This document shows positions 17,724 to 27,624 of a DNA stretch of 64,000 bases, piece after piece; the stretch's first letter is position 1, and each line of letters opens with the position of its first letter. This DNA comes from an uncultured Thiohalocapsa sp. (GTDB lineage: Bacteria > Pseudomonadota > Gammaproteobacteria > Chromatiales > Chromatiaceae). Below the pieces are notes generated by a model that saw only the letters and a list, made by a program, of their open reading frames with translations, made no database searches and was not told where the DNA came from. The DNA lies in the NCBI RefSeq assembly GCF_913063425.1, contig NZ_CAJXYK010000026.1, positions 1 through 64,000 on the forward strand, given 5' to 3'. The translations under genes and the position numbers were made by a program.

Positions 17724-18443
17724 ATGAATCACCTCAGCCATCGTCGCGGCCCGCAGATCGGCCCTGAAGACGCTAGGCTCAACGCGGTGACGCGCGAGGC
17801 CACCGGGCCGCGTGCCGCGCAATACAGCAGCCAGCTGTCCGTCACGCAGGCGCCGGCGTTTGCAGACCCGCAGTCGTGTTCGCTGGAGCCGCCGACACCG
17901 CGACCGCGGAAGCGCCGCCCGGTGCGCTGGAGCGCGGAGCGCTCGCGCACCATCCGCCGCTACCGCCTCGCCCTGCTGGCCATGGGTATACTCGTCCTCT
18001 GGAGTGGCGCCTCCGTGTATACACTCCAGCAGCGCACAAGCCAGTATGAGGCGGACCTCACCCAAGCGCGCAAGGATGCGCGCATCGCGCTGCAGATCCT
18101 CGCCGAGCTCGGCATCGAGCGCCCCCCCGGCGCCTTCATCTACCGCAGCGGCGAGCCGGTACTGCTGGAGCATGGGCTCCTGCAGGACGCCATCTTCCAG
18201 CCAGTGGCGGGCGCCGCGCGGATCGCCGCCCGCGTGACGCTGTTCAACGCCCAAGCGGAGCCCCGGGACATCGACCTGAAGGTGACGCTCTACGACCGGC
18301 TGGGACTGGAGATCGGTCAGGGGCGGGCGAGCGGGGAGGATCGCGCCCCACTGCGCCCGGCTGAGCTCCGCACCGCCCACCTGGAGGTGCTGCTTACCCG
18401 TGACACACGGCCGCAGTGGTTCAGCATCAGCGTGGACGGCTGA
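17724..18443 (+). CDS. single-pass membrane-anchored protein, function unknown
   Basis: A protein of 239 residues. About 75 polar residues precede a basic stretch (RPRKRRPVRWSAERSR) and one membrane helix (YRLALLAMGILVLWSGASVY, about residues 80-100). A heptad-like linker (QQRTSQYEADLTQARKDARI) follows, then a compact domain (residues about 125-239) with alternating strands such as AARIAARVTLFNAQAE and DIDLKVTLYDRLGLEIGQ, resembling a small beta-sandwich. Positive-inside charge predicts a cytoplasmic N-terminus and a periplasmic C-terminal domain. I do not recognise the family. It converges on the hybrid kinase gene, 44 bp apart. An AT-rich stretch at 17590-17660 may hold its promoter. Confidence 0.7.
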   Translation: MNHLSHRRGPQIGPEDARLNAVTREATGPRAAQYSSQLSVTQAPAFADPQSCSLEPPTPRPRKRRPVRWSAERSRTIRRYRLALLAMGILVLWSGASVYTLQQRTSQYEADLTQARKDARIALQILAELGIERPPGAFIYRSGEPVLLEHGLLQDAIFQPVAGAARIAARVTLFNAQAEPRDIDLKVTLYDRLGLEIGQGRASGEDRAPLRPAELRTAHLEVLLTRDTRPQWFSISVDG

Positions 18444-18487
18444 GCGGGCGTTCGGGCTGCCGCTGCCAGGGTGGCGCGCTGCCCAGG

Positions 18488-21400
18488 TCAGGGCTCTGTG
18501 GGGCGCGTGCCGAGCCGGCAGATCCTGCGAATCTCGGTGTACACCTCCACCGCCTCCAGGGGCTTGCGCAGGACTGTCGCATCTGCTGCCGTCTCCTCTG
18601 CGGTCTTCCCCGCTTGCCCGGTCATCATGAGGACGGGCAGCTGCGGATAGGTGTCCCGCAGCTGCCGGTACAGCGTCGGACCATCCATAACCGGCATGGC
18701 GATGTCGGTGAGCACGAGGTCGAAGGCGGGCTCCTCCCGCAAGCGCGCCAGGGCGTCGGCGCCATGCCCGGCGAAGGCGACCTCGATGCCGCCCAGGCGC
18801 AACAGGCGGCCGACGGCCTCGCGCACCCGTGGCTCGTCCTCGACCACCAGCACGCGCAGGCCGGCCAAGGATGCCGCCGGTGCGGCCGCCTCGGCATCCG
18901 TCTCGGCATCGGCCTCGGCATCGCCCTCGGCAGACGGCTCGGCTGTCTGGCGCTCTGGCCTTGGGGAAGGGGCGTCGACGACGGGTTCTGTGTGCGACCG
19001 CGACCGCGGCGGCTGCGCCGGCAACAGCAGGCAGAAGCGTGTGCCCTTGCCTGTGGCGGTTTCGATCACCAGGCCGGCGCCGGAGCGCAGCACGAACTCC
19101 TTGACCATGAAAAGCCCCAGACCATGGCCGCGACCACGGGCCTTGGTTGAGAACAGGGGCTCGAAGATGCGCGAGAGGATGTGCGGTGGAATACCGCCGC
19201 CGGTGTCGGAGACGCTGACCTCAATGCACTCGCCCGGGGCCAGATAACCGAGCGCGAGGCTGTCCTGTCCATGCCAATACCGCGGCGCTGCGGCAATGCG
19301 CAAATCACCGCCGCCCGGCATGGCATCGCGGGCGTTGAGCGCCAGGTTCAGCAAGGCCGCCTGAAGAAAGGAGCTGTTGGTCCAGGCCGTCAGGCCATCG
19401 GCCAATGCGACGTCGAGTGTGATGCTTTGCGGCAGCACATGCCGCAGGATACCCACCAGCTCCCCGAGGCTTGCGCCCAGCGGCACCAGGGCCAGGGGCA
19501 CACTGCCGCCCCGGCTCATCGACAACATGCCGGATGTGATCACCTTCGCCTGGTCGAGAGCAGTGCGCGTTTCCTCCAGCACCTGCTCGATCTCCGCATC
19601 GGCGCCGCCGCATTGGGTGCAGCTGTCATGCAGGAAAAACAGGTTGGCATCGATGGCGCCGAGCAGGTTGTTGAAATCGTGCGCGACGCCGCTGACCAGA
19701 TGCCCGATGGTCTCACGCTCTTTCGCCTGCACAAGGTCGCGCTCCATGCGTTGCTGGGCGCGCACCGCGGCGATACGCTGGGCCGTGAGGCGCAGCAACT
19801 GCGCTGACGGCTCGTTGAGCTGGCTGTGCTGCTGTTGACCCCAAAGGACCAGGAGCAGTGCTTCGGGCGCGTCCGAGGACTTGCCGGCGCGCGTCACCGC
19901 AAGCGCGATGCAGTGATCGAGCCCGCGCGCCGCGGCGGCGCTCCCGAGCGCCTCGCCGCCGGCGGAGACGGGCCGCCCATGCTGCGCCAGGGTGGCGTCC
20001 AGCAGCGGCTGCGGCAATGTCGGCGGCTGCGCCGGCAGGTCGCCGTCGCTCACCTGTGCGATCAATGTCTGCCCGCCGCCGGCGACCTCCACGAGGCTCG
20101 CGAGCCCCATCGCCAGTGCGCGGCGGGCGAGCCGCAGCAGCGCAAGCACCTGCTCATCGGCGGGGAGCGAGAGGTTGATCAGGTCGAGCAGCTCCTCCAG
20201 CCGCGCGGTGTAAATGCTCAGCGTCTGCTCCAGCGCCCGCCGGCGTTGCTCGGCGTGGTGGAGCTCGGTGACGTCCTCGAGCATGGCCAGCGGCGCCGGT
20301 GGGGCATCCGGTGCCGTCGGCAGGCGCACCATGCGCAGGTCCGCCCAGACCAGGCTGCCCTCCGGGCGCAGATAGCGTTTGGTCAGGCGATACCCGTCCC
20401 CGCGCCCCGCCAGGAGATCCTGCAGCCGGCGCCGGTCGCACGCTTGATCTTCCGGGTGGGCGAAGTTGTCGGCGCGCTCGCCCAACAGGTCTTCGCTGTC
20501 GCGGTCCAGGAGCCGCGCGAGGGCACGGTTGACCATCACCATCCGCCCACCCTGGTCCAGCAGCGCCATGCCGATGGGCGCATTGTCGAAGACCGTGCGC
20601 AACTGCTCGCGGCTCTCCTCCAGGCGCTGCTCCGCCAAGCGGCGCGCGGTGATGTCCTGCACCGTACCGAGCGCCCGCAAAGCGTGCCCCTCGGCATCGT
20701 GCTCAAACGTGGCACGCTCGTGCACCCACTTGACGCGCCGATCCGCCAGCAACACACGATGCACGCAGTCATACTCCTTGTCCTGCGCCAGGGCGGCACG
20801 GTATTGACGGGCGACCTCGGCCCGATCCGCCGGGTGCACGAGCTTCTGGAAGGCTTCGAAGGAGGCGCCGAAGTGCTGCGGGTCCTGCTCGAAGATCCGG
20901 TACACCTCCGGCGACCAGGCCAGGTGATTGCGCGGGATGTCGTACTCCCAGGAGCCGATGTGTGCGAGCGCCTGGGCGTTGAGCAGTGCCTGGCGACTTT
21001 CCTCCAGCGCACGGCGGCTGGCGTACTCCACGCTCACGTCCGTGAAGAAGGCGGTGAGGGTCCGCGTCTGTCCCAGCTGCATCACCCCGGGGGCGATGCG
21101 GCAGGAGAACCGGCTGCCGTCACGTCTCAGGCAGGGCACGTACAGTGGGGCGCTCATGCCGGCAGCGGCGGCGTCCGCCGCGCTGTCGGCGAGATCGGCC
21201 ACGATTTCCGCCTGGCTGTCCGGCGGGTGCAGCGCATCGATGTGCAGACCGATCAGCTCGTCACGGGTATAGCCGAACAGCCGGCCCATCGCATCGTTGC
21301 ACCAGAGCACCCGCTTGCTGGCGACATCCACCTCGACGATGCCGTGCGGCGAGCTGTCGATGATGGCCTGAAGCCGGTGCCGCACCTCCAGCAGGCGCGT

Positions 21401-24400
21401 GATGTCGGTGAAGGTGACGAAGAACTGGTGCTGCGGATGCCCTGCGTCCGGGGCGCTCTCCGCGTGCGCTGTGACCAACAGCCAGCGCACCTCACCGCCG
21501 ACAACCACGCCGAGCACTTCGGGCTCGGTGTCGGCCCCGGTCTCGATCGCCCTGCGCAATGGATACTCCGTCACGGGTGACGGCGTGCCGTCTTCGCGCA
21601 GCACCTGCCAGAGCTGCGCCTCGGGCCGGCTCCCCACCAGCGCCGCGGGCGCCACGCCCAACAGCATGGACGCCGCCGGATTGGCGTCGGTGACGATACC
21701 GTCGCTGTCGCAGTAGATGACGCCCTCGCCGATGCTCTCGAACAGCCTGCGGAAGCGTCGCTCGCTCGCGCGCAGGGCGGCCTCGGAGGCCTTGCGCTCG
21801 GTGACGTCGCGGCCCACGCCGACGATGGCAGTCACCTGGCCCTGCTCGTCCAGCACCGCCTTGTCGGACCATTGCAGCCAGCGCTGGCCGCGCACCGTCT
21901 CGACCCGCTGCTCCATGGTGGCGACATGGGGCGGTGCGAACAGCGCCCGCATGGCTGCCGCGGTGTCGGCACGGTCGTCCGGGTGCACCAGCGGCATGAA
22001 GGTCTGGCCCAACAGCTCCGCCTCGCTGCGCCCGAACAGGCGGCAATAGGAGGGGCTCACGAACTCGAAGCGGCCCTGGGTATCCACCCGCACCAGCAGG
22101 TCCTCCAGGTTGTCCACCACCAGGCGGTAGCGCGCCTCCTGCTCGCGCAGCGTGTGCTCAGTGCGGCGCTGCTCGGTCACGTCCAGCGCGGTGCCCGCAA
22201 AGCGCACCAGCTCGCCGTCGCTGCCGAGCTGCACCCGACCGCGCGCCAGCAGCATGCGCTCGACGCCATCAATGGCGGCGGTCCGGAATTCGACCTGGAA
22301 GTCTTCATGCGGCGGCGTCAGCGCCGCCTTCACCTGGGCGCGCACCTGGGGCAGGTCGTCCGGATGCACGGCCGCGTAGAAGCTCTCCAGCGTCGCCGGC
22401 ACCGCATCCGGCGCATAGCCGAGCAGCCGGTAGGCCTCGGCGGACCAGGTGCCGCGCGGGTCCGCCTCGTAGGCCCAGCTGCCGAGATGCGCAATGGCCT
22501 GCGCCTCGTTAAGACGCGCCTCGCTGGCACGCAGCCGTTGCGTGAAGGCGGCGGCGTCGGTCACGTCCAGCGCCGTGCCGGCAAGCCGCTTGGGTGTGCC
22601 GGCCGCGTCGAGCTGCACCCGGCCGCGGGCGCGCTGGATGCGCTCCACGCCATCGGCACCACGCACCCGATACTGGACGTCGTAATCCTCGAAGGGCGGT
22701 TGCTGCGCTGCCGCCAGCGCGGCCTCCACGTGCGGCCGGTCGTCCGGATGCAGGCGCGCCAGCGCATTCTCGACGCTCGGCGGCACCGCCCCCGGCTCAT
22801 AGCCGAGCAGGCGATAGGTCTCGTTGGACCAGGTTGCCGCGCCCGTGCTCAGGTCGACCTCCCAGCTGCCCACGTGGGCAATGGCCTGGGCGTCGTTCAA
22901 GCGTGCCTCGCTGGCACGCAGGCGCGCCATAGCCTCCACCGTGTCAGTGACGTCCTGCTGCACACCGATGTAGTGGGTGAGAGTGCCGCCTTCGCTCTTG
23001 ACCGGCGACAGGGCCAGGGCGTTCCAGTAGGTGCTGCCGTCCGGGCGGCGGTTGCGGATCACCGCGCGGCACGACTCGTCCGCCGCCAGGGCGGCCCGCA
23101 GCTGTGCCAGGTCCGGCTGGTCGTCGTCGCCGTCGCGCAGCATGCGCAGATCCTGTCCGTGCAGGGCCGCGGCCGCATAGCCGCTCAGCTGCGCAAAACC
23201 GCGGTTGGCGTAACTCACCAGGTGGTCCCGGCCACTGCGCCGGGCGACGACGATGCCCGTGCCGCTCTGGGACAGGGCCTCCAGCAGCACCCCGTGGTGA
23301 CGACGCAGCCAGATGGCCGGGAATCCCAGACCGGCCAGCGTGCGCACCCGCTCCAGCACCTCTGCGGAGAAGGCATCACTCCGCCCCAGGGGGGCGTCCG
23401 TCAGCAGGACCGCCTGCCCCCGCTCCTCGCGATCGCGGATCGGGATGACCTGTGCGCTGCACGGCATCGACGCCAGCTCGCCGTGTCCGCGCAGCAGGTC
23501 CACCGGCAGGGCGGCGGTCTCGCCGGAGGCGAGCACCTGCCGCAGGAAGCTGTCAACGGCGGGCGCCGCGAGCCACTGCCGCAGCGCCTCGCGCATGGCG
23601 GGGGACAGGCCCGGGCCGGCGACGAGCTCCAGGCGGTTGTCGGTCCCTGGCAGCAGCAGACAATGCTGACCCGGCAGGACCCGGCACAATTGCCGGCAGA
23701 GGACGTCGGCAAAGGCCGTGGCATCCTCGCCGTCGCGCACCAACCGCGCCAGCGACTGCGCCTCCAGATCCAGCAGGGCGCGCTGGCGCGCCTGCTCGTC
23801 GCGCTCGCGCTGCAGGTCGGAGAAGCTGCTGTCCAGGGAGTCTCCCATGCCGCGGACAGCCCACCCGAGCTCCCCGGCTTCCGCGAACAGGCCGGGCGTG
23901 GGCGCCTGCCAGGTGCGCCGCTCGCGAATGGCCGCCGGCAACGCGCGCGCCGCGTCGGCCACGGCGGCGAGGGGTGCGACAATGCGCCGGCTGAGCACAT
24001 GGGCCAGACCCACCGCCCCGAGCCCGAGCGCCAGCAGCGCTGTCAGCAACTTGGTCAGATGCCGCTGAAGGGCGTCGATGACGGGCACGGTGCTGGTTTC
24101 GATGACCAGGTCCTGCGGCGGTGTCGTGCCCGCCACGGGCGCCGTCCAGCGGTAGCGCGACGCGCGCCAGCGCATCATGGCCGAGGCGTGTGGCACCGCC
24201 GGCAGGACCACCGTCAGGCCCGGCTGTCCGCCCGGCGTGACCTCCGCCGCCGGCTGCGCATCGCCCAGGGTTGGCGTGCCGCTGCGGCGCTCGGCCAGAT
24301 AGAGCCGCGGTTCGGCGCCCGCGCGTAGCTTGCCGCGCGCAATCCGCTGCAGCCGCGCGAGTGTCCCGGCGAGGGCCGGCGGGTCTGTGCCCGCGACCTT

Positions 24401-25141
24401 TTCCAGGCTGTCGGCCGCGACCGTGCCGAACAGCCCCAGCTCCAGCGCCCGGTCGGCCTCCAGTTGGTGCTTGAGGTCGGCGTTCTCCCAGGCCGTCACC
24501 AGCAGGGCGGGGACCAGCATCGCCGTCAGCAGCAGACTGAACAGCAGGTCGGTCAGGCACGGCAGCGCATGCTGGCGCAGGAGTAGTGCGGCGCCCACCA
24601 TGAGACCGCCCGCCAGCGCGGCGTTGAGGATGCCGTTGAGGGATTGCTTGACGGCGATCAGCAGCGTCGGCACCCAGCCCATGCCGAGGGGGCCGTGGTA
24701 GAAGAGCAGCACCAGCGGGATGCCGATGACGAGCCAGTACAGCGCAACGGAGACGGCGAGCGGCGGCAGCGGCCGACCCCGGTGTTGTGCCCACCGCCGA
24801 TGCAGGCCCACGGCGAGCACCTCCAGGGCGAAGATGAGCAGCGCATAGGGATGGCTCCAGAGCACCAGGGTGTAGGCGCCGCCGGCGACGGCCACCACGG
24901 CCCCGGCGAGCAGCCCCAGACGCGCAACGGCGATGAGCGCTGCGATGGAGCCGAACAGCACGTCCACGCCGAAGAACAGCGTCAAGCCGAAGGCGTTGCC
25001 GCAGAGCGCGGCGGCGGCCAGCAGCAGTGTCTCCAGCACCGACCGCAGCCGGGGTTGTCGCAACGGCAGCCGGATGCGAGCGATGGGCAGGCGCCGGCGC
25101 ACACCGGCAGCGGCAGCGGCGATCGGCCTGATGACGGACAT
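18488..25141 (-). CDS. giant hybrid sensor histidine kinase: membrane sensor, GAF-like regions, eight PAS, kinase, receiver
   Basis: A protein of 2217 residues from the ATG at 25141. The order is: several membrane helices (residues about 40-217), a periplasmic segment, a further helix and HAMP-like linker (about 355-420), a GAF-like region (about 480-615), then eight PAS domains beginning near 620, 749, 878, 1004, 1127, 1255, 1387 and 1514. Three PAS domains start with the near-identical AQA(I/L)AHxGSW block, suggesting duplication. A second GAF-like region (about 1650-1773) precedes the kinase: H box GVAHDFNNLLG near 1817, N box LNARDAMPGGG near 1937, then SDTGGGIP and GHGLGLFMVKEF. The C-terminal receiver has VVEDEP and phospho-acceptor TDIAMP near 2147. 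It would autophosphorylate and pass phosphate to its own receiver. It lies 14 bp from the lone receiver gene upstream, so the two are probably co-transcribed. Confidence 0.93.
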   Translation of the reverse strand: MSVIRPIAAAAAGVRRRLPIARIRLPLRQPRLRSVLETLLLAAAALCGNAFGLTLFFGVDVLFGSIAALIAVARLGLLAGAVVAVAGGAYTLVLWSHPYALLIFALEVLAVGLHRRWAQHRGRPLPPLAVSVALYWLVIGIPLVLLFYHGPLGMGWVPTLLIAVKQSLNGILNAALAGGLMVGAALLLRQHALPCLTDLLFSLLLTAMLVPALLVTAWENADLKHQLEADRALELGLFGTVAADSLEKVAGTDPPALAGTLARLQRIARGKLRAGAEPRLYLAERRSGTPTLGDAQPAAEVTPGGQPGLTVVLPAVPHASAMMRWRASRYRWTAPVAGTTPPQDLVIETSTVPVIDALQRHLTKLLTALLALGLGAVGLAHVLSRRIVAPLAAVADAARALPAAIRERRTWQAPTPGLFAEAGELGWAVRGMGDSLDSSFSDLQRERDEQARQRALLDLEAQSLARLVRDGEDATAFADVLCRQLCRVLPGQHCLLLPGTDNRLELVAGPGLSPAMREALRQWLAAPAVDSFLRQVLASGETAALPVDLLRGHGELASMPCSAQVIPIRDREERGQAVLLTDAPLGRSDAFSAEVLERVRTLAGLGFPAIWLRRHHGVLLEALSQSGTGIVVARRSGRDHLVSYANRGFAQLSGYAAAALHGQDLRMLRDGDDDQPDLAQLRAALAADESCRAVIRNRRPDGSTYWNALALSPVKSEGGTLTHYIGVQQDVTDTVEAMARLRASEARLNDAQAIAHVGSWEVDLSTGAATWSNETYRLLGYEPGAVPPSVENALARLHPDDRPHVEAALAAAQQPPFEDYDVQYRVRGADGVERIQRARGRVQLDAAGTPKRLAGTALDVTDAAAFTQRLRASEARLNEAQAIAHLGSWAYEADPRGTWSAEAYRLLGYAPDAVPATLESFYAAVHPDDLPQVRAQVKAALTPPHEDFQVEFRTAAIDGVERMLLARGRVQLGSDGELVRFAGTALDVTEQRRTEHTLREQEARYRLVVDNLEDLLVRVDTQGRFEFVSPSYCRLFGRSEAELLGQTFMPLVHPDDRADTAAAMRALFAPPHVATMEQRVETVRGQRWLQWSDKAVLDEQGQVTAIVGVGRDVTERKASEAALRASERRFRRLFESIGEGVIYCDSDGIVTDANPAASMLLGVAPAALVGSRPEAQLWQVLREDGTPSPVTEYPLRRAIETGADTEPEVLGVVVGGEVRWLLVTAHAESAPDAGHPQHQFFVTFTDITRLLEVRHRLQAIIDSSPHGIVEVDVASKRVLWCNDAMGRLFGYTRDELIGLHIDALHPPDSQAEIVADLADSAADAAAAGMSAPLYVPCLRRDGSRFSCRIAPGVMQLGQTRTLTAFFTDVSVEYASRRALEESRQALLNAQALAHIGSWEYDIPRNHLAWSPEVYRIFEQDPQHFGASFEAFQKLVHPADRAEVARQYRAALAQDKEYDCVHRVLLADRRVKWVHERATFEHDAEGHALRALGTVQDITARRLAEQRLEESREQLRTVFDNAPIGMALLDQGGRMVMVNRALARLLDRDSEDLLGERADNFAHPEDQACDRRRLQDLLAGRGDGYRLTKRYLRPEGSLVWADLRMVRLPTAPDAPPAPLAMLEDVTELHHAEQRRRALEQTLSIYTARLEELLDLINLSLPADEQVLALLRLARRALAMGLASLVEVAGGGQTLIAQVSDGDLPAQPPTLPQPLLDATLAQHGRPVSAGGEALGSAAAARGLDHCIALAVTRAGKSSDAPEALLLVLWGQQQHSQLNEPSAQLLRLTAQRIAAVRAQQRMERDLVQAKERETIGHLVSGVAHDFNNLLGAIDANLFFLHDSCTQCGGADAEIEQVLEETRTALDQAKVITSGMLSMSRGGSVPLALVPLGASLGELVGILRHVLPQSITLDVALADGLTAWTNSSFLQAALLNLALNARDAMPGGGDLRIAAAPRYWHGQDSLALGYLAPGECIEVSVSDTGGGIPPHILSRIFEPLFSTKARGRGHGLGLFMVKEFVLRSGAGLVIETATGKGTRFCLLLPAQPPRSRSHTEPVVDAPSPRPERQTAEPSAEGDAEADAETDAEAAAPAASLAGLRVLVVEDEPRVREAVGRLLRLGGIEVAFAGHGADALARLREEPAFDLVLTDIAMPVMDGPTLYRQLRDTYPQLPVLMMTGQAGKTAEETAADATVLRKPLEAVEVYTEIRRICRLGTRPTEP

Positions 25142-25154
25142 GATCAGCCTGGCA

Positions 25155-25583
25155 TCAGTCCGGGCCGCCCGGTTGCGGCGGCGCCGGCACGCCGACCAAG
25201 GCCTCCAGGCTCGCGCGCAGGGCTTCCGGGCGGAAGGGCTTGTGCAGGGTTGCGTCGGCGCCGAGCGCGGCCCCCATGGCCAGCACATTGGTGGCCTCCC
25301 CCTGAATGATGTCGCCGGAGACGGCCAGGATCGGCATGCTCGGGGCCAGCTGGCGTGCACGCGCGATGACCTCGAACCCATCCAGATCCGGCATGTAGAT
25401 GTCGACGATGAGCAGATCCGGTGGGTTGCGCTGGATCGCTGCGAGCGCATCGCGCGCATGCGTGTAGGTCTCGCAACGGAACCCCCACCGCGGCAGCAGC
25501 AGCAGGCTCGCACGCAGCAGACGCGGGTCGTCGTCGAGGACTTGGATTCTGCGCGCCGCGGCCCTGGTTGCAGCAGTGGTCAT
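25155..25583 (-). CDS. single-domain response regulator (receiver only)
   Basis: A protein of 142 residues from the ATG at 25583, chosen because GGAG lies 9 bp upstream; an ATG at 25598 is also in frame. It is one receiver domain with the acidic pair in QVLDDDPRLL, phospho-acceptor Asp in LIVDIYMPDLDGFEV, the Ser switch in LAVSGDII and the Lys in ATLHKPFRPEAL. No output domain follows. A CheY-like phosphate shuttle for the neighbouring hybrid kinase is the simplest role. It starts 36 bp after the receiver-EAL gene ends and is followed within 14 bp by the kinase, as in an operon 27242 to 18488. Confidence 0.92.
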   Translation of the reverse strand: MTTAATRAAARRIQVLDDDPRLLRASLLLLPRWGFRCETYTHARDALAAIQRNPPDLLIVDIYMPDLDGFEVIARARQLAPSMPILAVSGDIIQGEATNVLAMGAALGADATLHKPFRPEALRASLEALVGVPAPPQPGGPD

Positions 25584-25618
25584 TTGCGCCGTCTCCATAT
25601 GTGCCCCGGCCGGGGCGT

Positions 25619-26776
25619 TCAGGCGTCGAGCCCGAAGCGACTCACCAATTCGTCAAGCGGCATCGGTGCGCCGAACAAATAGCCCTGGAGGCGATCCACG
25701 CCGGCATCGCAGAGCCACTCGGCTTGCGCGATGGTCTCCACACCCTCCGCCACCACCTGCAGCCCGAGGCTGTCGCACAGGGCGAGGATGGCCCCGAGCA
25801 GGCGCTCGGCCTTGTGCGAGTCGAACAGCTCGGCGACGAAGCAGAGATCGACCTTGAGCGTGTCGTAAGGCAGCTCCGCGAGGGCGCGCAGGCTGGAATA
25901 GCCGGTGCCGAAGTCGTCCATCGCCAGCGAGGCGCCCGCCAGGCGCAATTGCGCACCGAGCTCGCGCACCGCCTGGGAGTCGGCGAGGGTCGCGCTCTCG
26001 GTGAGCTCGACGCGCACATCGCAGCAGCCTGTGAGGCCGTCGATGAGCCGGCGCACCAGGGCGGTGGTGAGGGCGACGTCCAGCTGGACGACGCTCAGGT
26101 TCACCGACAGATGATCCAGCGCCAGCGCCGCCAGGGTCTCCCTGGACGCCAGCAGGGACTCGAACAACGCCTCGGTCAGCGCCGGGATGAGGCCGGAGGA
26201 CTCCGCCAGGGGAACGATGTGCTGTGCGCCGAGCACCTCCCCGTCCGGCAGGCGCAGCCGGGTCAGCACTTCGGCATCCCTGAGGATGCCGTCCCCGGCG
26301 ACAATGGGCTGGAAGAAGGGCTCGATGCGGCCGGCGTGAATGTGAGCCGCGAGGCGCTGTCCGTCCAGGGTGAACGGTGCTCCCCGGGCCGGCGGCGTGT
26401 GCCGCGGCGATGGTGCGATGCGCTCCAGCAAGGGCGGCAGCTCGCGCACCATGGATGCCTTGTTGACGGCCCCGAGCACCGGCAGGCCGCTGGCGCTCGC
26501 AATGCGCCGGGCAGTGTCGAGCAGCTCGTCGCCGTGGCCGGACAACAGCACCAGCGGTGCGCGTATCGCCTGCTGACTGAGCCACAGGACCACGTCCACG
26601 CCGGTCTCGTGTCCAAGCTCCAGGTCGATGACCATGAGGGCAGGCGGATTTATCAGGACGTCCAGCTTGAACGCGTCGGCGCTGCCGTGGAAGCGCAGCT
26701 CATGCCCCAGGCGCCCGGCGAACCGCCGCAGGGTGCGCTCCATACGCGGGTCGTCGTCAAGGCAGGTCAGTTGCAT
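25619..26776 (-). CDS. receiver-EAL response regulator, probable c-di-GMP phosphodiesterase
   Basis: A protein of 385 residues. A receiver occupies residues about 1-120 (LTCLDDDPRM, acceptor Asp in MVIDLELG, LLSGHGDE). A linker is followed by an EAL domain (about 145-380). The signature is AEVLTRLRLPDG, so the classic EAL triplet is EVL; the Glu is kept. Downstream residues needed for metal and substrate are present: SVNLSVVQL, VELTESA, MDDFGTGYSS, KVDLCFV and AEGVETIAQ, then LQGYLFGAPMP. Cyclic di-GMP hydrolysis is therefore plausible, controlled by phosphorylation from the hybrid kinase next door. It lies between a pseudo-receiver gene (28 bp upstream) and the lone receiver. Confidence 0.92.
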   Translation of the reverse strand: MQLTCLDDDPRMERTLRRFAGRLGHELRFHGSADAFKLDVLINPPALMVIDLELGHETGVDVVLWLSQQAIRAPLVLLSGHGDELLDTARRIASASGLPVLGAVNKASMVRELPPLLERIAPSPRHTPPARGAPFTLDGQRLAAHIHAGRIEPFFQPIVAGDGILRDAEVLTRLRLPDGEVLGAQHIVPLAESSGLIPALTEALFESLLASRETLAALALDHLSVNLSVVQLDVALTTALVRRLIDGLTGCCDVRVELTESATLADSQAVRELGAQLRLAGASLAMDDFGTGYSSLRALAELPYDTLKVDLCFVAELFDSHKAERLLGAILALCDSLGLQVVAEGVETIAQAEWLCDAGVDRLQGYLFGAPMPLDELVSRFGLDA

Positions 26777-26804
26777 AGCGCCTCCGCTTGCGCCGTGTCC
26801 GCGC

Positions 26805-27242
26805 TCATGAGGCGCGGGTCAGCCGATCCGCGCTCGGGAGATCCGCCGCCGCCAGCACCAGCGCCGCCATCAGCTCGGCGCCATCCACGGGCGCCGGCAG
26901 CACGTAATCGACGTTGAGCAGGTTCCGCAGCGGCGCGAAATGACCGGCATCCTGGACGCGAATCAACGGTGTCAGACCGATGATGACAAGCCCGGGGCTG
27001 CGCGCCCTGGCCTCCCGCAGCCAGTGTCGCTCGCCGGTGAGCATGGCCACAAGGACAGACGGTGCGGCGGCGCCCTGGCCGGCACCGGACATGGCGCGCA
27101 GCGCCGCCCTGCCACCGGTGAAGGCGCGGCAGTCGAGCCGCGCCGCCCGCAGCAGCCGGCACAGCCGGCCGCGTCGGTCGGCATCCGCGTCCACCACGTG
27201 CACCCGCAGTCGGCCCGCCGCCCAGTGCTCCAATCCACTCAT
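26805..27242 (-). CDS. pseudo-receiver protein
   Basis: A protein of 145 residues with a good ribosome-binding site (GAGG 5-6 bp before the ATG). The pattern RVHVVDADADRRGRLCRLL resembles the first strand and acidic pocket of a receiver, and the length fits one domain. At the expected acceptor position the sequence reads PSVLVAMLTGERHW, with no Asp, and the late Lys is not evident (DYVLPAPVDGAEL). It probably adopts the fold without being phosphorylated. It heads the minus-strand signalling operon and may act as a protein-interaction or decoy module. The receiver assignment rests on pattern and context. Confidence 0.65.
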   Translation of the reverse strand: MSGLEHWAAGRLRVHVVDADADRRGRLCRLLRAARLDCRAFTGGRAALRAMSGAGQGAAAPSVLVAMLTGERHWLREARARSPGLVIIGLTPLIRVQDAGHFAPLRNLLNVDYVLPAPVDGAELMAALVLAAADLPSADRLTRAS

Positions 27243-27624
27243 AGGGCCTCACTGGATTCCAAGTCTGTGACTGGGAGCCTAGTCAGCCCGGCCCGGAAAG
27301 GCTGTTAATTTTTGTAAGCTGAAGGCGAAGCCGGGGCCGACCTGGGGTATGGTGATGGGTTTGTCCCCGCGCCGATAGAAGCGCACGGGGGCGAGGCGCC
27401 GCCCTCTGGCGCCCGGGCGCCGCCGACGCGATGGCAAGGGGAGCTCGGCGCGCTGGGGCCGGGCACCGGCCCCGGGCTTTGGAACCAGCCCCGGCGCGGC
27501 CTGCGCACGCCACGTCCGGGCGCACAGCGACAGCGACAGGGAGTGCGGGTGGCGCACGCCTGCCGCGCCGGCGCGCGTCGCGCCAGCAGGCCGCCGCGCG
27601 AGCACAGCATGGGGTTTTGGCACC
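27243..27624. other. 382-bp divergent gap in the signalling island
   Basis: This separates the minus-strand operon from the plus-strand OmpR-type gene and should contain both promoters. An AT-rich spot (gttaatttttgtaagc, about 27303-27318) is the only candidate core. On the minus strand one frame ends RFYRRGDKPITIPQVG and about 20 further residues, protein-like for some 35 codons, perhaps the tail of an eroded gene. No repeat or RNA gene was recognised. Confidence 0.4.
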
